Source: Dama dama
Taxonomy: Eukaryota > Chordata > Mammalia > Artiodactyla > Cervidae
Assembly (NCBI RefSeq): GCF_033118175.1
Contig: NC_083691.1
Location: 59,424,001-59,488,000 of the forward strand
Direction: 5' to 3'
Length of the DNA: 64,000 nucleotides
Part shown: positions 1 through 11,506 of the stretch, one piece after another
How positions within the stretch are numbered: position 1 is the stretch's first letter
Layout of the letters: each line of letters starts with the position of its first letter
Translations under genes and position numbers: made by a program
Notes under the pieces: generated by a model
What the model was told of the DNA's origin: nothing
Seen by the model: only the letters and a program-made list of their open reading frames with translations
Database searches by the model: none

Positions 1-174
1 CTGTCCCTCCTATTCTTGGCAGGTGGACTATTGATTTAATCTGCAGCTATTAACCTCAAGGACTAGAATTTTAGGGAACATTTTTCCTCCTCCCCAGCTA
101 GTGTTTTTTTCCCCAAGGCATTGTGTAAAATCCTCTCATTATCTATTGCCAGGTAATCAATTGCCTTTGTCCAT
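1..174. other. Unassigned left edge
   Basis: No repeat family, reading frame or RNA gene is recognisable. The sequence is AT-rich and looks single-copy. The window boundary may cut a larger feature here. Confidence 0.4.
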
Positions 175-335
175 TCATTCGTCAGCAAATATTTGAGCAT
201 CATCTGTATGCCAGGCACTAGGCTAGTTACTAGGTATCCAGTGTTTACTGAAACATCAGGGTCCCAGCTCTCATGTAGATAACAGTTCAGTGGGAAAGGC
301 AGACAATGAACAAGAAGATAAAAACGACATTACAA
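175..335 (+). repeat. Ancient mammalian interspersed repeat fragment
   Basis: The stretch reads as a decayed version of the very common mammalian pattern 'cattcattcagcaaatatt...tgccaggcac...' followed by 'cagacaatgaacaa'. I recognise the pattern but cannot assign it firmly (old L1M 3' UTR or L2 are candidates). A second partial copy of the same motif is at 49995-50090. Confidence 0.4.
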
Positions 336-1869
336 ACCATACAAAATCCTAAGCAGGAGACAGTGAAGGGAGCGGAACTGAAATGATGCTTGGGCAGCCC
401 TCTCTCTGCCACTTCCTGGATCCTTATCTGTCCTCTCAGCTCTCGCCAGGGCTGGCATGAGGTTTAGCTTCTCAGCTCCTGGCCCAATCATTCTGTGGAA
501 ACCCTCACTGTCTAGCCAGAGGAGGTTGGCATTTAATGACCAGAAAATGAATTTGGAGGCTGGTGGGATAGGGTGGGTAGATATGAGAAATCCACTTTGA
601 GACCAAGTGAACCTTGTGTTTAGAATATTGTTGGTCCTTGTTGCATTTATTCTACTTGCCTTATATATTCTCTAGACTCTGGCTCCGGAGCTGAAACAAT
701 TGTGGAAAATCTGAAGACAGGAATTAACGTGGTGTCTGTCCCCCTGAGATTTAGCATTTCAGCCCGAACTGATGTTCCCACCTCCACGGCTTACAGGCCT
801 TAGGTGTTTTCAGGAAAACTAATGACCTGAACCACAGAGAAGCTGCCACAGAGCTTAGGAGCTTAATTCTGCAGCTGGAGAAAAAAAAAAAAAAATGAGC
901 CAGGATCTCTTCCTTGTTAAAGAGGCATTTGAGAGCACAGAGCAATGAATCAGTGTAATAAAATCATTCTGAATGATAAGCCTTTGATGCAGGCAGGTTT
1001 ATTTCTGAGTTTAGCTAAATTTGAGCTATATAATCCATGCTGGAAAAGAGAAGATTTCAAAGAAAAACTTGATAGTGATTTTCTCCCATTAATGAGGTTG
1101 CAGAACTGTTTAGTTTTTTTCCTTCTAAGTTTCAAAATTTTTCTAAAAATCAACCTGTTTTATTCTGATAGTTTTAAAAAATAAAGTTTTTCAGTTAATA
1201 ATACGCCATATTCTTGAACAAGTTCCACATGGATTTTCGCCTGAAGAGACAAACGTCTGCTGTGTATAAGATGTGCTGTGCAGGGGCAATGTCGGATGCT
1301 GATGTCTGTGACACATTACGATGGGGGTAGATATAAAGGCTGCGTGGATGCTCTGCATCCACCAGGAGCAAGAACTGTAGGGATCTCAAGCTGTGAATGC
1401 CCGGGCTTACAAAACAACTGTTCTCCATTCAGTTCTCTGCGCCAATAGCATTTGAAAGTCTGTAGTGATACTCAGTCTTCTAGGACTACAAAATCCCTGC
1501 TTGCTCTGGGTCAACACCATGCATGCCCATTTTGCTTTCCACACAGAAGAGCCCCCATCTCTTAAGTCCCCCTGTCCAGATCCAAGCCTGGGCACAGTGT
1601 CTGCATCATGATGTTCTTTTCGTGGTTGTGTTATCAAGCTGCTGTATGCTGCTGCTATATCTAATGAGTCTTTATTAGACACGCTCCCTGAGGTCTCTTT
1701 TGTCAAAGGAAGGGCCAACTTTCAAAACCAGCCAATACATATTAAATCAATCAAATATGTGCTCTGAGAATAAAAGAGAGGGAAGTGTTTACCACTTGGT
1801 GTAAGTCACCCAGACACTGATATTTGCATTTGTCATAGAAATATCACCAGCATCTCCTCATCTGGTGTG
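336..1869. other. Unassigned sequence, no gene seen
   Basis: Open frames here are short (under about 105 codons), overlap on opposite strands, and show no domain or codon pattern I recognise. An A-run lies at 881-895. I see no SINE, BovB or young L1 in this stretch. Confidence 0.4.
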
Positions 1870-2312
1870 TTAGCCTGAACTTTGATAACAAAAATCCCAT
1901 AGACATTTATTTCTCATGGTTCTGGAGGCTGGAAAGTCCAAAATCAAGGGGTCTGCTGAGTTATTTTGGTGAGGGCTGTCTCCCTCGTGTGCAGATGGCT
2001 GTCTTTTTCAGTGTTTTTATCTGGCAGGAGGGATGGAAGGAAGGAGAAGAGGGATGGAAGGGAGAAGGGGGATGGAAGGGTGGATAGAGGGAGAGAGAGA
2101 GAAGAAGGGAGGGAGGGTGGAAGGACACCCTGGAGTCTTTTCTTTAAAGACACTATCCCATGGTTGTCGGCCCACCACCATGACCTTATCTAAACCTAAT
2201 CTAATTAACTCCCAAAGGCCCCACCTCTAAATACCACATTGAGAATTAGGGCCTCTATGGATGAATGTCTTGGAGTTGGGGAGGGGAGACAACTTAGTCC
2301 ATAGCACCTGGA
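1870..2312 (+). repeat. Ancient interspersed repeat with internal purine expansion
   Basis: Both flanks match a widespread mammalian repeat. The left side reads 'aaaatcccatagacatttat...ctcatggttctggaggctgg' in spirit, and the right side runs through 'aggccccacctctaaatacc' to 'agtccatagcacc'. The middle, normally only mildly purine-rich, is replaced by a long GGAA/GGGA tract (2030-2116). I know the pattern but cannot give the family name with confidence. Confidence 0.45.
2030..2116 (+). repeat. Purine-rich GGAA/GGGAT simple repeat
   Basis: A nearly pure purine tract built from variants of ggatggaagg and gagaagag, interrupted by a few thymines. It creates overlapping open frames rich in G, R, E and K on one strand and S, L and P on the other. 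These are composition artefacts, not genes. It sits inside the ancient repeat at 1870-2312. Confidence 0.8.
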
Positions 2313-2519
2313 TCTCACACCCTCTGTTCACCTCAATACGGGTTGAAGTAGGAGAGAGTTAGGGGCCCACATTTCAGTCTATCAGTATCCACTGTTTTAG
2401 TCTTATTATACAGTCTCATACTTGCATTTTATCATTCTTTCTCCTACATAGAACTTTTAGTAATGGGTGCATTTGTTTATTTTATCATTAGTTACTTTAG
2501 AGGCAATCCATTTTTCAAT

Positions 2520-2830
2520 TGATTTTTAAATTTTTTATTGGAGTACAATTGCTTTACAATGCTATGTTAGTTTTTGCTGTATAATGAAGTTAATCACCTC
2601 TATGTGTGAATATATGCCCTCCCTCTTGGACTCCCCCCATCAATCCTATCCTTCTAGGCTATCACAGAGCGTGGAGCTGAGCTCCCTGTGCTACACGGCA
2701 GCTTCCCACTAGCTGTCTGTTTTACCCAGGGTGGTGTATATGTCAGTGTTAATCTCCCAGTTCAGCCTACCTAGCCCTTCCCTCCCTGTGCCCACAAGTC
2801 CATTCTATATGTCTGAATTTCTATTCCTGC
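2520..2830 (-). mobile_element. Old cetartiodactyl L1 fragment (antisense)
   Basis: The plus strand carries the antisense of the L1 3' region, common in ruminants and whales. It reads through 'attggagtacaattgcttta', 'gtgctacacggcagcttccc' and 'gtatatgtcagtgttaatct'. The same segment recurs at 33435-33722 and 52435-52902. It is much more diverged than the young L1s in this window. Confidence 0.65.
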
Positions 2831-3189
2831 CCTGAAACTAGGCTTAATTGATTTTTGTTCCTAGAAATGCCTCATAAATTATCCTGTTGTTCAGTTTCCA
2901 AGTTGTGATCACTAGTATGACCTGCAATCTCACTGTCTGTCCCTCACATACACTCACAAAGCTGCCAGCGGTGATGCTGTCTCTTCCGTGAGCTACTGCA
3001 CTTGCTTGTATTCCGCATGACACAGACTTCTTTAAGTGTATCCTAATGTCTAGTTAAACAATTCTGAACTTTAGAAAATCCCCAAGCAAAGTATTTTAAA
3101 AAGGTTGAATATTCTTGCATATGCATATTGCATGATTTATATGACAAAATGATAGAAGCACATTTATATGCAAATCAAGAAAACTTTAA

Positions 3190-3756
3190 GAGGAAGTATG
3201 TTTTCATCCCTTTGAGGTATATGTCTAGGAATGAAATTGCTTGGTCATACAGAAAACTCTGTTTAACATTTTGAAGGGCAGCCAAAATGCTTTCTAAAGC
3301 AGCTGCACCATTTTTACAATTCCAGCAGCAATGTACGAGGGTTCTGTTTTCTTTCTGTCCTTGATAACAGTTGTTACTGTTTGTCTCTTATTCATCCTTG
3401 TAGATATGAAGTGGTATTTAATCATGACTTGATTAGCATTTCCCTAATGACTAATGATTTTTGAGTATTATTTCATGCGCTTACTGGCCATTTATATGTC
3501 TTCTTTGGTTACCTGTCTCTTCAAGTCCTTTGCTAATTTTTCCACCTTTTGGAAATATATTTGATGTATAACATTGTGTAGGTTTAAGGTATACACTGTG
3601 ATGATTTGATATATATTTACATTCTGAAATAATTATCACAATAAGGTTAGTTGGCACTCCCATCACATAGTTATCATTTGTGTGTGAGTGTGTGTGTGTT
3701 GTGTGTGGTGAGATCATTTGACTCTCTTAGCAATTTTCAAGTATGTTGAAAGGATA
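3190..3756 (-). mobile_element. Old L1 fragments (antisense ORF2 3' end and further L1M-like sequence)
   Basis: From 3190 to about 3545 the plus strand is the antisense of the L1 ORF2 C-terminal region (the 'ttgcttggtcatacag', 'agcagctgcaccatttt' and 'tgctttgctaatttttccac' type segments). From 3548 to 3756 a second ancient L1-like pattern follows ('ggtatacactgtgatgattt', 'agttatcatttgtgtgtg', 'actctcttagcaattttcaa'), with a short GT-rich run at 3678-3710. A Bov-tA SINE is inserted immediately after it. Confidence 0.55.
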
Positions 3757-3962
3757 TTGCCTTGTGGCTCAGATGGTAAAGAACCCACCTGCAATGCAGG
3801 AAATCCAGGGTTGATCCCTGAGTTGGGAAGACCCCCTGGAGGAGGAAACGGCAATCCACTCCAGTATTCTTGCCTGGAGATGCCCATGGACAGAGGAGCC
3901 TGGAAAGCTACAGTCTGTGGGGTCCCAAAGAGTCAGATACAGTTTAGGGATTGAACAACAAT
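3757..3962 (+). mobile_element. Bov-tA SINE
   Basis: A full-length tRNA-Glu-derived ruminant SINE. The head (gtggctcagatggtaaag) carries the pol III box A region, 'ccagggttgatccctg' is the box B region, and the body contains 'ccagtattcttgcctggaga'. It ends in the BovB-like tail 'aaagagtcagatacag'. Confidence 0.9.
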
Positions 3963-4083
3963 TCTTGTCTCTAGCTGCAGGAGTGTGATGGTCCACCACA
4001 GGACCTGTGAGCAAGATAAAAGTGAAGAAATAGAGCCATTTATTTCCTCAAGTAAATTTCCAGGGGCAGGAACAGATTTCCCA

Positions 4084-4150
4084 CCAACTTTTAAACCTAC
4101 TTTTAAACCAACAGTTAAACCAACTTTCAAACCAACTTTCAAACCTACAG
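4084..4150 (+). repeat. 12-bp minisatellite, about 5.5 copies
   Basis: A tandem repeat of ccaacttttaaa with cct/cca and ttt/ttc/cag variants. Because the period is a multiple of three it stays open. It encodes a Pro-Thr-Phe-Lys repeat on the plus strand (frame 3985-4221, 78 residues) and Val-Gly-Leu-Lys on the minus strand. The flanking sequence from 3963 to 4300 is not a repeat I recognise. Confidence 0.85.
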
Positions 4151-4302
4151 AGATACTGAAAGAACAGTACAATAATACATTTTGTACCATATGTAAATAC
4201 ATTTTGATTATTAATGCATGACCACCTGTGTGCATGTGCGTCTGAATCATTATAATGTCTTCATCAAATACCCCATATCCAGAATGTGTCACCTAAGGGT
4301 AA

Positions 4303-4762
4303 GGATCTACAAAAGTCCATATAGTCAAAGCTATGATTTTTTCAGTAATCATATACAGATGTGAGAACTGGACAATAAAAAAGCTTAGCATTGAAGAATT
4401 GATACTTTTGAACTGTGGTATTAGAGAAGATTCTTGAGAGTCCCTTGGACAGCAAGGAGATCAAACCAGGTAATCCTAAAGGAAATCAACCCTGAATCAA
4501 CTGGAGGGACTAATGCTGAAGCTCCAATACTTTGGCCACCTGATTTGAAGAACTGACTCATTTTAAAACACCTGATGCTGGGAAAGGTTGAAGGTAGGAG
4601 GAAAAGGGGGCAACAGAGGATGAGATAGTTGGATGACATCACTAACTCAGTGGACATGAATTTGAGCAAACTCCAGGAGATGATGAAGGACAGGGAAGCC
4701 TGGTGTGCTACAGTCCGTGGGGTCACAAAGAGTCAGACAGACTGAGCGATTGAACAACACCA
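4303..4762 (+). mobile_element. BovB LINE 3' fragment
   Basis: This covers the last ~460 bases of BovB, from the 'gtcaaagctatgattttt' segment through 'gagagtcccttggacagcaa', 'ctttggccacctga' and the tail 'aaagagtcagacagactgag'. It is 5'-truncated and has several internal substitutions. The coding frame (C-terminal domain downstream of the RT) is no longer open. Confidence 0.88.
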
Positions 4763-5504
4763 AGGACAAGCACATTATCCTACGTAGCCTCAGCACAGTC
4801 GCCAGCAAGAGGCCCACAGGTGACAGTATACGGAGCATCTCAGTAGATGACCCACAGTCACCAGTCTTGTTTCCCAAACTTGCCAGCACGATGCTTTACA
4901 GCCTTTTACTGCCCAGATCCTATCAAACTGTTTCACTGCATCTAACATCTTTCAATCCAAAACTGCCTCCCTACTTCTATATTTCACATCACCGACATTT
5001 TTAAGGAGTCAAGGCCAGTTATTTCTTAAACAGTTCCTCATTATTTTTCAAGTTTAGGTTCATGGTAAACACTTTGGGCAAGAATGTTACACTGGCAATG
5101 ATGTGTCATGTCTAGACATCTATATCAGCTGTCCCTTCTTAGTGGAAGTCAGGAGAATGCCTTGGTCATGGGGGGTAGCTATCTATCAGACCTTTCTAGT
5201 ACAAAGGTACATTTTATGTTTGTAACTAATGAACAATTTTTGTAATTAATAAGTAATAAAGGTGAATACTCTGTTCCCCACAATGATGAAACGGAGCTTA
5301 CATGCTAAGAATTTACAGAGGAGGTTTCTGATTTCCAGTGACCATTGTTGGCTGTGTCTACCCTGAGCTGTCTGGTGGGAAAAGTCTAGGGGACCTTCAT
5401 TCTCAAGTTCATGGTGTCAACACAGCAAGTATGTGGGATTGGGGACTATTTCTTAGTCTCTATCAGTAGTGTAATTACATATAAATTTGAAGACTTGACA
5501 GAGT
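4763..5504. other. Unassigned sequence
   Basis: No SINE, LINE or coding region recognised. An open frame beginning inside the BovB tail runs to 5004 but shows no recognisable protein. The rest is AT-rich and looks single-copy. Confidence 0.4.
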
Positions 5505-6023
5505 GTAATAAATATGGAATATTATTCAGCCATTAAATAGAATATATTTGCATCAGTTCTAATGAGATGGATGAAACTGGAGCCCATTATACAGAGTGAA
5601 GTAAGCCAGAAAGATAAACACCAATACAGTATACTAATACATATATATATATATAGAATTTAAAATGATGGTAATGGTAACCTTATATGCAAAACAGAAA
5701 AAGAGACACAGATGTACAGAACAGACTTTGGGACTCTATGGGAGAAGACGAGGGTGGGATGTTCTGAGAGAAGAGCATTGAAACAAGTATACTATCAAGG
5801 GTGAAACAGATCACCAGCCCAGGTTGGATGCATGAGATACGTGCCCAGGGCTGGTGCACTGGGAAGACCCAGAGGGATGGGATGGGGAGGGAGGTGGGAG
5901 GGGGGTTCAGGAGGGGAACACATGTAAATCCATGGCTGATTCGTGTCAATGTATGGCAAAAACCACTACAGTATTGTAAAGTAATTAGCCTTCAACTAAT
6001 AAAAATAAATGAAAAAAAAAAAA
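5505..6023 (+). mobile_element. 5'-truncated young ruminant L1, 3' end
   Basis: It begins near the end of ORF2 (nucleotides coding for the [17 protein letters not shown] end are altered to 'ggaatattattcagccatt') and runs through the whole 3' UTR to 'actaataaaaataaatg' and a poly(A) tract at 6011-6024. Unlike L1-A at 15.6-23.1 kb it keeps the ~95-base 3' UTR segment containing 'gaaacagatcaccagcccag'. A short (AT)n run lies at 5639-5656. Confidence 0.85.
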
Positions 6024-6077
6024 AATACCGGAAACTCCCTCTACACACTCTGTTTATTTTAAAAATAGATTTGTATT

Positions 6078-6292
6078 CAATTGCTTCAGTTTTGTCTGAC
6101 TGTTTGCAACCCCATAGACTGAAGCTTACCAGGCTTCTCTCCATGAGATTTCTCAGGCAAGAATACTGGAGTGAGTTGCCATTTCCTCCTCCAGGGTATC
6201 TTCTCCACCCAGGGGTCAAGCCTGCTTTTCCTGTGTCTCCTGCATTGCATGTGGATTCTTTACCACTGAGCCACCAGTAAAGCTCTCAAATA
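6078..6292 (-). mobile_element. Bov-tA SINE (antisense)
   Basis: The plus strand shows the SINE in reverse: tail side 'gcttcagttttgtctgactg', body 'aggcaagaatactggagtg', and head side 'ttctttaccactgagccacc'. It lies between the L1 tail at 5505-6023 and the start of the long BovB. Confidence 0.88.
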
Positions 6293-6733
6293 AATGTAAT
6301 AGTACCTAATCTTGTAGTTTCAAGGTCAGGAGGGGTGGCTGTTAGGAGATACCCCTCGTCCAAGGTAAGGAGCAGCAGCTGCGCTTTGCTGGAGTAGCCA
6401 TAAAGAGATACCCCACGTCCAAGGTAAGAGAAATCCAAGTAAGATGGTAGGTGTTGCAAGAGGGCATCAAAGGGCAGAAACACTGAAACCATAATTACAG
6501 GAAACTAGCCAATCTGATCACATGGACCACAGTCGTGTCTAACTCAGTGAAACTAAGCCATGCTGTGTGGGGCCACCCAAGACAGCCGGGTCATGGTGGA
6601 GAGGTCTGACAGAATGTGGTCTACTGGAGAAGGGAATGGCAAACTACTTCAGTATTCTTGCCTTGAGAACCCCAGAACAGTATGAAAAGGCAAAATGATA
6701 GGATACTGAAAGGGGAACTCCCCAGGTCAGTAG

Positions 6734-7806
6734 GTGCCCAATAGGCTACTGGAGGTCAGTGGAGAAGTAACTACAGAAAGAATGAAGGGATGGAGTCAAA
6801 GCAAAAACAACCCATTTGTGGATGTGACTGGTGATAGAAGCAAGGTCCGAGGCTGTAAAGAGCAATATTGCATAGGAACCTGGAATGTTAGGTCCATGAT
6901 CAAGGCAAATTGGAAGTGGTCAAACAGGAGATGACAAGAGTGAACGTTGACATTCTAGGAATCAGCAAACAAAGATGGACTGGAATGGGTGAATTTAACT
7001 CAGATGACCATTATATCTACTACTGTGGGCAGGACTCCCTTAGAAGAAATGGAGTAGACATCATGGTCAACAAAAGAGTCCAAAATGCAGTACTTGAATG
7101 CAGTCTCAAAAATGACAGAATGATCTCTGTTCATTTCCAAGGCAAACCATTCAATATTACAGTAATCCAAGCCTATGCTCCAACCAGTAATGCTGAAGAA
7201 CCTGAAGTTGAACAGTTCTATGAAGACCTACAAGACCTTTTAGAACTAATACCCAAAAAAGATGTCATTTTCACTATAGGGGACTGGAATGCAAAAGTAG
7301 GAAGTCAAGAAACACCTGGAGTAACAGGCAAATTTGGCCTTGGAGTGTGGAGTGAAGCAGGGCAAAGGCTAATAGAGTTTTGCCAAGGTAACACACTGGT
7401 CATAGCAAACACCCTCTTCCAACAACACAAGAGAAGACTCTACACATGGACATCACCAGATGTTCAACACCGAAATCAGATAGATTATATTCTTTGCAGC
7501 CAAAGATGGAGAAGCTCTATAGAGTCAGCAAAAATGAGACAGGGAGCTGACTGTGGTTCAGATCATGAACTCCTTATTGCCAAATTCAGACTTAAACTGA
7601 AGAAAGTAGGGAAAACCACTAGACCATTCAGGTATGACCTAAATCAAATCCCTTATGATTATACAGTGGAAGTGAGAAATAGATTTAAGGGACTACAGCT
7701 GGTAGACAGATTGCCTGATGAACTATGGACAGAGGTTTGTGACATTGTACAGGAGACAGGGATCAAGACCATCCCCAAAAAAAGGAAATGCAAAAAGGCA
7801 AAATGA
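6734..7806 (+). pseudogene. BovB ORF, endonuclease part (broken)
   Basis: The frame opens near 6734 and carries GTWNVRSM, the first endonuclease motif. A one-base deletion near 6900 shifts it into the frame 6910-7806. That 298-codon stretch holds the rest of an endonuclease/exonuclease/phosphatase-fold domain: ISKQRWTG, YAPT, IGDWNAKVG, RNQIDYIL and GSDHELLI. The D/N pair in GDWN, the D in QIDYI and the D-H pair in SDHELL are the expected catalytic positions. The stretch ends at 7804-7806 in a TGA where the BovB family normally has a tryptophan codon. It is an inactive copy. Confidence 0.85.
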
Positions 7807-9503
7807 TTGCTTGAGGAGGCCTTACAAATAGCTCTGAAAAGAAGAGAAGTGAAAAGCAAAGGAGAAAAGGAAAGATATTCCCATTTGAATGCAGAGTTCC
7901 AAAGAATAGCAAGGAGAGATATGAAAGCCTTCTTCAGTGATCAATGCAAAGAAATAGAGGAAAACAACAGAATGGGAAAGACTAGAGATCTCTTCAAGAA
8001 AATTAGAGATACCAAGGGAACATTTCATGCAAAGATGGGTTCGATAAAGGACAGAAATGGTATGGACCTAAGAGAAGCAGAATATATTAAGAAGAAGTGG
8101 CAAGAATACACAGAAAAACTAAAAGATCTTCATGACCCAGATGATCACAATAGTGTGATCACTCACCTAGAGCCAGACATCCAGGAATGTGAAGTCAAGT
8201 GGGCCTTAGAAAACATCACTACAAACAAAGCTAGTGGAGGTGATGGAATTCCAATTGAGCTATTTCAAATCCTGAAAGATGATGCTGTGAAAGTGCTGCA
8301 TGCAATATGCCAGCAAATTTGGAAAACTCAGCAGTGGCCACAGGACTGGAAAAGGTCAGTTTTCATTCCAATCCCAAAGAAAGGCAATCCCAAAGAATGC
8401 TCAAACTACCACACAACTGCACTCATCTCACATGCTAGTAAAGTAATGCTCAAATTCTCCAAGCCAGGCTTCAGCAATACATGAACTGTGAACTTCCAGA
8501 TGTTCAAGTTGGTTTTAGAAAAGGCAGAGGAACCTGAGATCAAATTGCCAACATCCGCTGGATCATCAAAAACGCAAGAGAGTTCCAGAAAAAAACATCT
8601 ATTTCTGCTTTATTGACTATGCCAAAGCCTTTGACTGTGTGGATCACAATAAATTGGGAAATTCTGAAAGATATGAGCATACCAGGCTACCTGACCTGCC
8701 TCTTGAGAAACCTATATGCAGGTCAGGAAGCAACAGTTAGAACTGGACATGGACCAACAGACTGGTTCCAAATAGGAAAAGGAGTATGTCAAGGCTGTAT
8801 CTTGTCACCCTGCTTATTTAACTTATATGCAGAGTACATCATGAGAAACGCTGGGCTGGAAGATGCACAAGCTGGAATCAAGATTGCTGGGAGAAATATC
8901 AATAACCTCAGATATGCAGATGACACCATCCTTATGGCAGAGAGTGAAGATGAACTAAAGAGCCTCTTGATGAAAGTGAAAGAGGAGAGTGAAAAAGTTG
9001 GCATAAAACTCAACATTCAGAAAACTAAGATCGTGGCATCTGGTCCCATCACTTCATGGGAAATAGATGGGAAGACAGTGGAAACAGTGTCAGACTTTAT
9101 TTTGGGGGACTCCAAAATCACTGCAGATGGTGACTGCAGCCATAAAATTAAAAGACACTTACTCCTTGGAAGGAAAGTTATGACCAACCTAGATAGCATA
9201 TTAAAAAACAGAGACATTACTTTGCCAACAAAGGTCCATCTAGTCAAGGCTATGATTTTTCCAGTGATCATGTATGGATGTGAGAGTTGGACTGTGAAGA
9301 AAGCTGAGTGCCGAAAAACTGATGCTTTTGAACTGTGGTGTTGGAGAAGACTCTTGAGAGTCCCTTGGACTGCAAGGAGGTCCAACCAGTCCATCCTAAA
9401 GGAGATCAGTCCTGGGTGTTCATTGGAAGGACTGATGCTGAGGCTGAAAGTCCAATACTTTGGCCACCTTCTGCGAAGAGTGACTCATTGGAAAAGACCC
9501 TGA
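7807..9503 (+). pseudogene. BovB ORF, linker and reverse transcriptase part (broken)
   Basis: After the TGA at 7804 the same frame stays open to 8484. It contains the linker and the first RT motifs (NKASGGDGIP, WPQDWKRSVFIPIPKKG). A one-base loss in an A-run near 8450 then shifts the frame, and an A-run expansion near 8590 shifts it again. The frame 8613-9503 keeps CQGCILSPCLFNLYAEY and the catalytic YADD box (8913-8924, LRYADDTILMAE), followed by the thumb-like region and a C-terminal Trp/Cys-rich segment ([23 protein letters not shown]). The catalytic aspartates are intact, so inactivity comes from the frame breaks. Confidence 0.85.
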
Positions 9504-9690
9504 TGCTGGGAGGGATTGGGGGCAGGAGGAGAAGGGGACAACAGAGGATGAGATGGCTGGATGGCATCACCGACTCAATGGACGTGAATTTGAGTAAACT
9601 CTGGGAGTTTGTGATGGACAGGGAGGCCTGGCGTGCTGTGGTTCATGGGGTCGCAAAGAGTCAGACACAACTGAGCGACTGAACTGAACA

Positions 9691-11454
9691 ACTGTAGTTT
9701 GGTGCCAGGAGAGAGGAGCTGGATGACACAGAATGCCCATGGAAAACATCTGTGCTCTTGGACTTGGTGAAGCCATTGTTTGTGCCAAGAAGAGTATGTC
9801 TGAATAAAATGTAAGTTGAGAAGAAGTTTAGAAATAAAAGTTTACAGTTTGTGAGGACTTTAGTGCCTAACCACTGGATATACTTTCAGAACGTCATTCA
9901 ATCTACCTTTCAGAAACATGCAGGTAGTGATGTATGACTTACATCGTTTCCTTTGAGGACTGGAGAAAATCGGAGCACAGAACTGTGACTCGCTCTGAAT
10001 CCATCCACAACACTGCAGGGGTGGGGGCACTTCCATGCTTTCCTGCTCATTTCTTTAACATTAATGAAAAGCAGATTGATTTTTTCATTTTAGGATGCAA
10101 TGAGATAAATGAAAGGGGAGGTCAGTTGAGCTTTTTCTTGCTTGAAAATTGCACAGTCACATCTGAGACACCTTCCTCATTCTAAATCAACCTGGAGTAG
10201 TAAGAATAATTTAGACAAAGAGGATGAATGGATGCTGAGCAGTGGAGAACAAAGAAATTAAGAAACCACTCCGAAAAAGCTCAAGGATTTAGTTCAGAGG
10301 CAAAGCTAGGAGTTTAGAATCTTATTATCCTGGTTTTGAATGGGATTTCAAAACACTAATTAGTGCCCTAACTCTTCTCTGAAGCAGATCATTTCACTCA
10401 AAGGCCAGTTAAGAAGTTAGAACTTAAAAGAGTAATTCTCTGAGCAGCTCTGTTGCTCGTCTTCCCCGAATCACTCAGGACTTAATGATGGGGAAAACCA
10501 GGGATGGAATAAAGCTATGGACTGTGTGGGAGAAACAGGGAGTCCTGGGGCTGTAGGCAACATCAGGCCCACTGCTCAGAGCAGGTCCAGAGGCTCTGGG
10601 AGCCAGGGGTGGGGCAGAATGTGCACTTGCTGCTCAGCCTCCAAGCAGGTCATGCTGGGTGGCTGCAGGCTCTGCCCGCTGAGTTAAACACACAAATGAC
10701 TCAGGCTCTATGGCCAAATGTGGGACCATCAGCTCCAGCTGTCAGACCTTCCCACCAGGGTCAGGCTCAGCCCTCCTTCCTGCCTGCCCTGATGGACTAC
10801 CCACTGCTGCTCCCTTCTCAGTCTGTGCCCCTCTGCAATGAGGACTCTGTTTTAGAGCTGAAGAGCATTTTTCTCCATGAACTTAGACACACTTGTGTCA
10901 AGTCACACTTGTATCAGGTGCACTGCTAATACCCTCTCCACCCATCTTCAGTGCTTTGGGACTCACACATATATAACCTCACACAAATAGCTTCAAGTTC
11001 ATGGCCAAAAGCTGACATCAGCCCCAGGAGGAATGCTGATCAGAAGCTATTCAGCTGGATCAGTTTCTCACTGACTGAGACCATCTTTCTAATGCAGAGC
11101 ACGAAGCTTTCTCACTGTGTTGCCTGGGATCAGACCATTTCCTTAGCTGGGTCTACTTGTGCCCTCAGCTGAGGTCGAAGCCCTGAGAGTCACACTCACC
11201 CTTCTGCAGAGACTGGTCAGCTGGGTAACAGTGGAAAAAAGACTGAGGAACTGAGAGGAGGGTCTGGAATCAGTAGTCAGTGCAATGTTTTATGGGGTTT
11301 TAGAGGCTTCTGATGACAAGCCATAAAGTAAAATAGATAAACCTCTCAGAAAGTAAAGAATCATTTTGACATCTGAAATAATTTAAGTTTCTGTTACATT
11401 TTCAGAGCACAAATCATCCACCAGCCTTAGATTTTAGCTGTTTCCATGGTTGTC
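9691..11454. other. Unassigned sequence
   Basis: I see no recognisable repeat. The longest open frame is 10609-10929 (106 codons), with low-complexity Ser/Leu/Pro composition and no motif I know. I do not call it a gene. Confidence 0.4.
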
Positions 11455-11506
11455 TAATTTGTTTTTAATTTCATTGGAGTATGGTCGATTTACAGTGTCG
11501 TGCTAA
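11455..11506 (-). mobile_element. Short old L1 remnant (antisense)
   Basis: About 50 bases ('tttcattggagtatggtcga' and neighbours) match the start of the same antisense old-L1 segment seen at 2520 and 52435. The match stops abruptly at an apparent deletion. Confidence 0.5.

Larger units (their letters stand above)
6335..9690 (+). mobile_element. Nearly full-length BovB LINE (RTE clade)
   Basis: About 3.35 kb, matching BovB from its 5' UTR to the 3' tail 'gacacaactgagcgactgaa'. The 5' UTR includes a duplicated motif, 'agatacccctcgtccaagg' at 6351 and 'agataccccacgtccaagg' near 6406. The single BovB ORF encodes an apurinic-type endonuclease followed by a reverse transcriptase. Both domains are present, but the frame is interrupted several times. 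This is the most complete of seven BovB copies in the window. BovB is a horizontally acquired family in ruminants, and its 3' end is shared with the Bov-tA SINEs. Confidence 0.92.

Noticed and set aside
1966..2230. Arg/Gly/Glu-rich open frames
   Set aside because: Translation of a purine simple repeat. Three overlapping frames on both strands have the same origin.
3757..3962. tRNA gene suggested by box A and box B-like sequences
   Set aside because: These belong to the tRNA-derived head of Bov-tA SINEs. No cloverleaf tRNA is formed. The same applies to all other SINE copies here.
10609..10929. 106-codon plus-strand frame as a possible exon
   Set aside because: Pro/Ser/Leu-rich composition, no recognisable motif, no supporting splice or upstream context I could defend.
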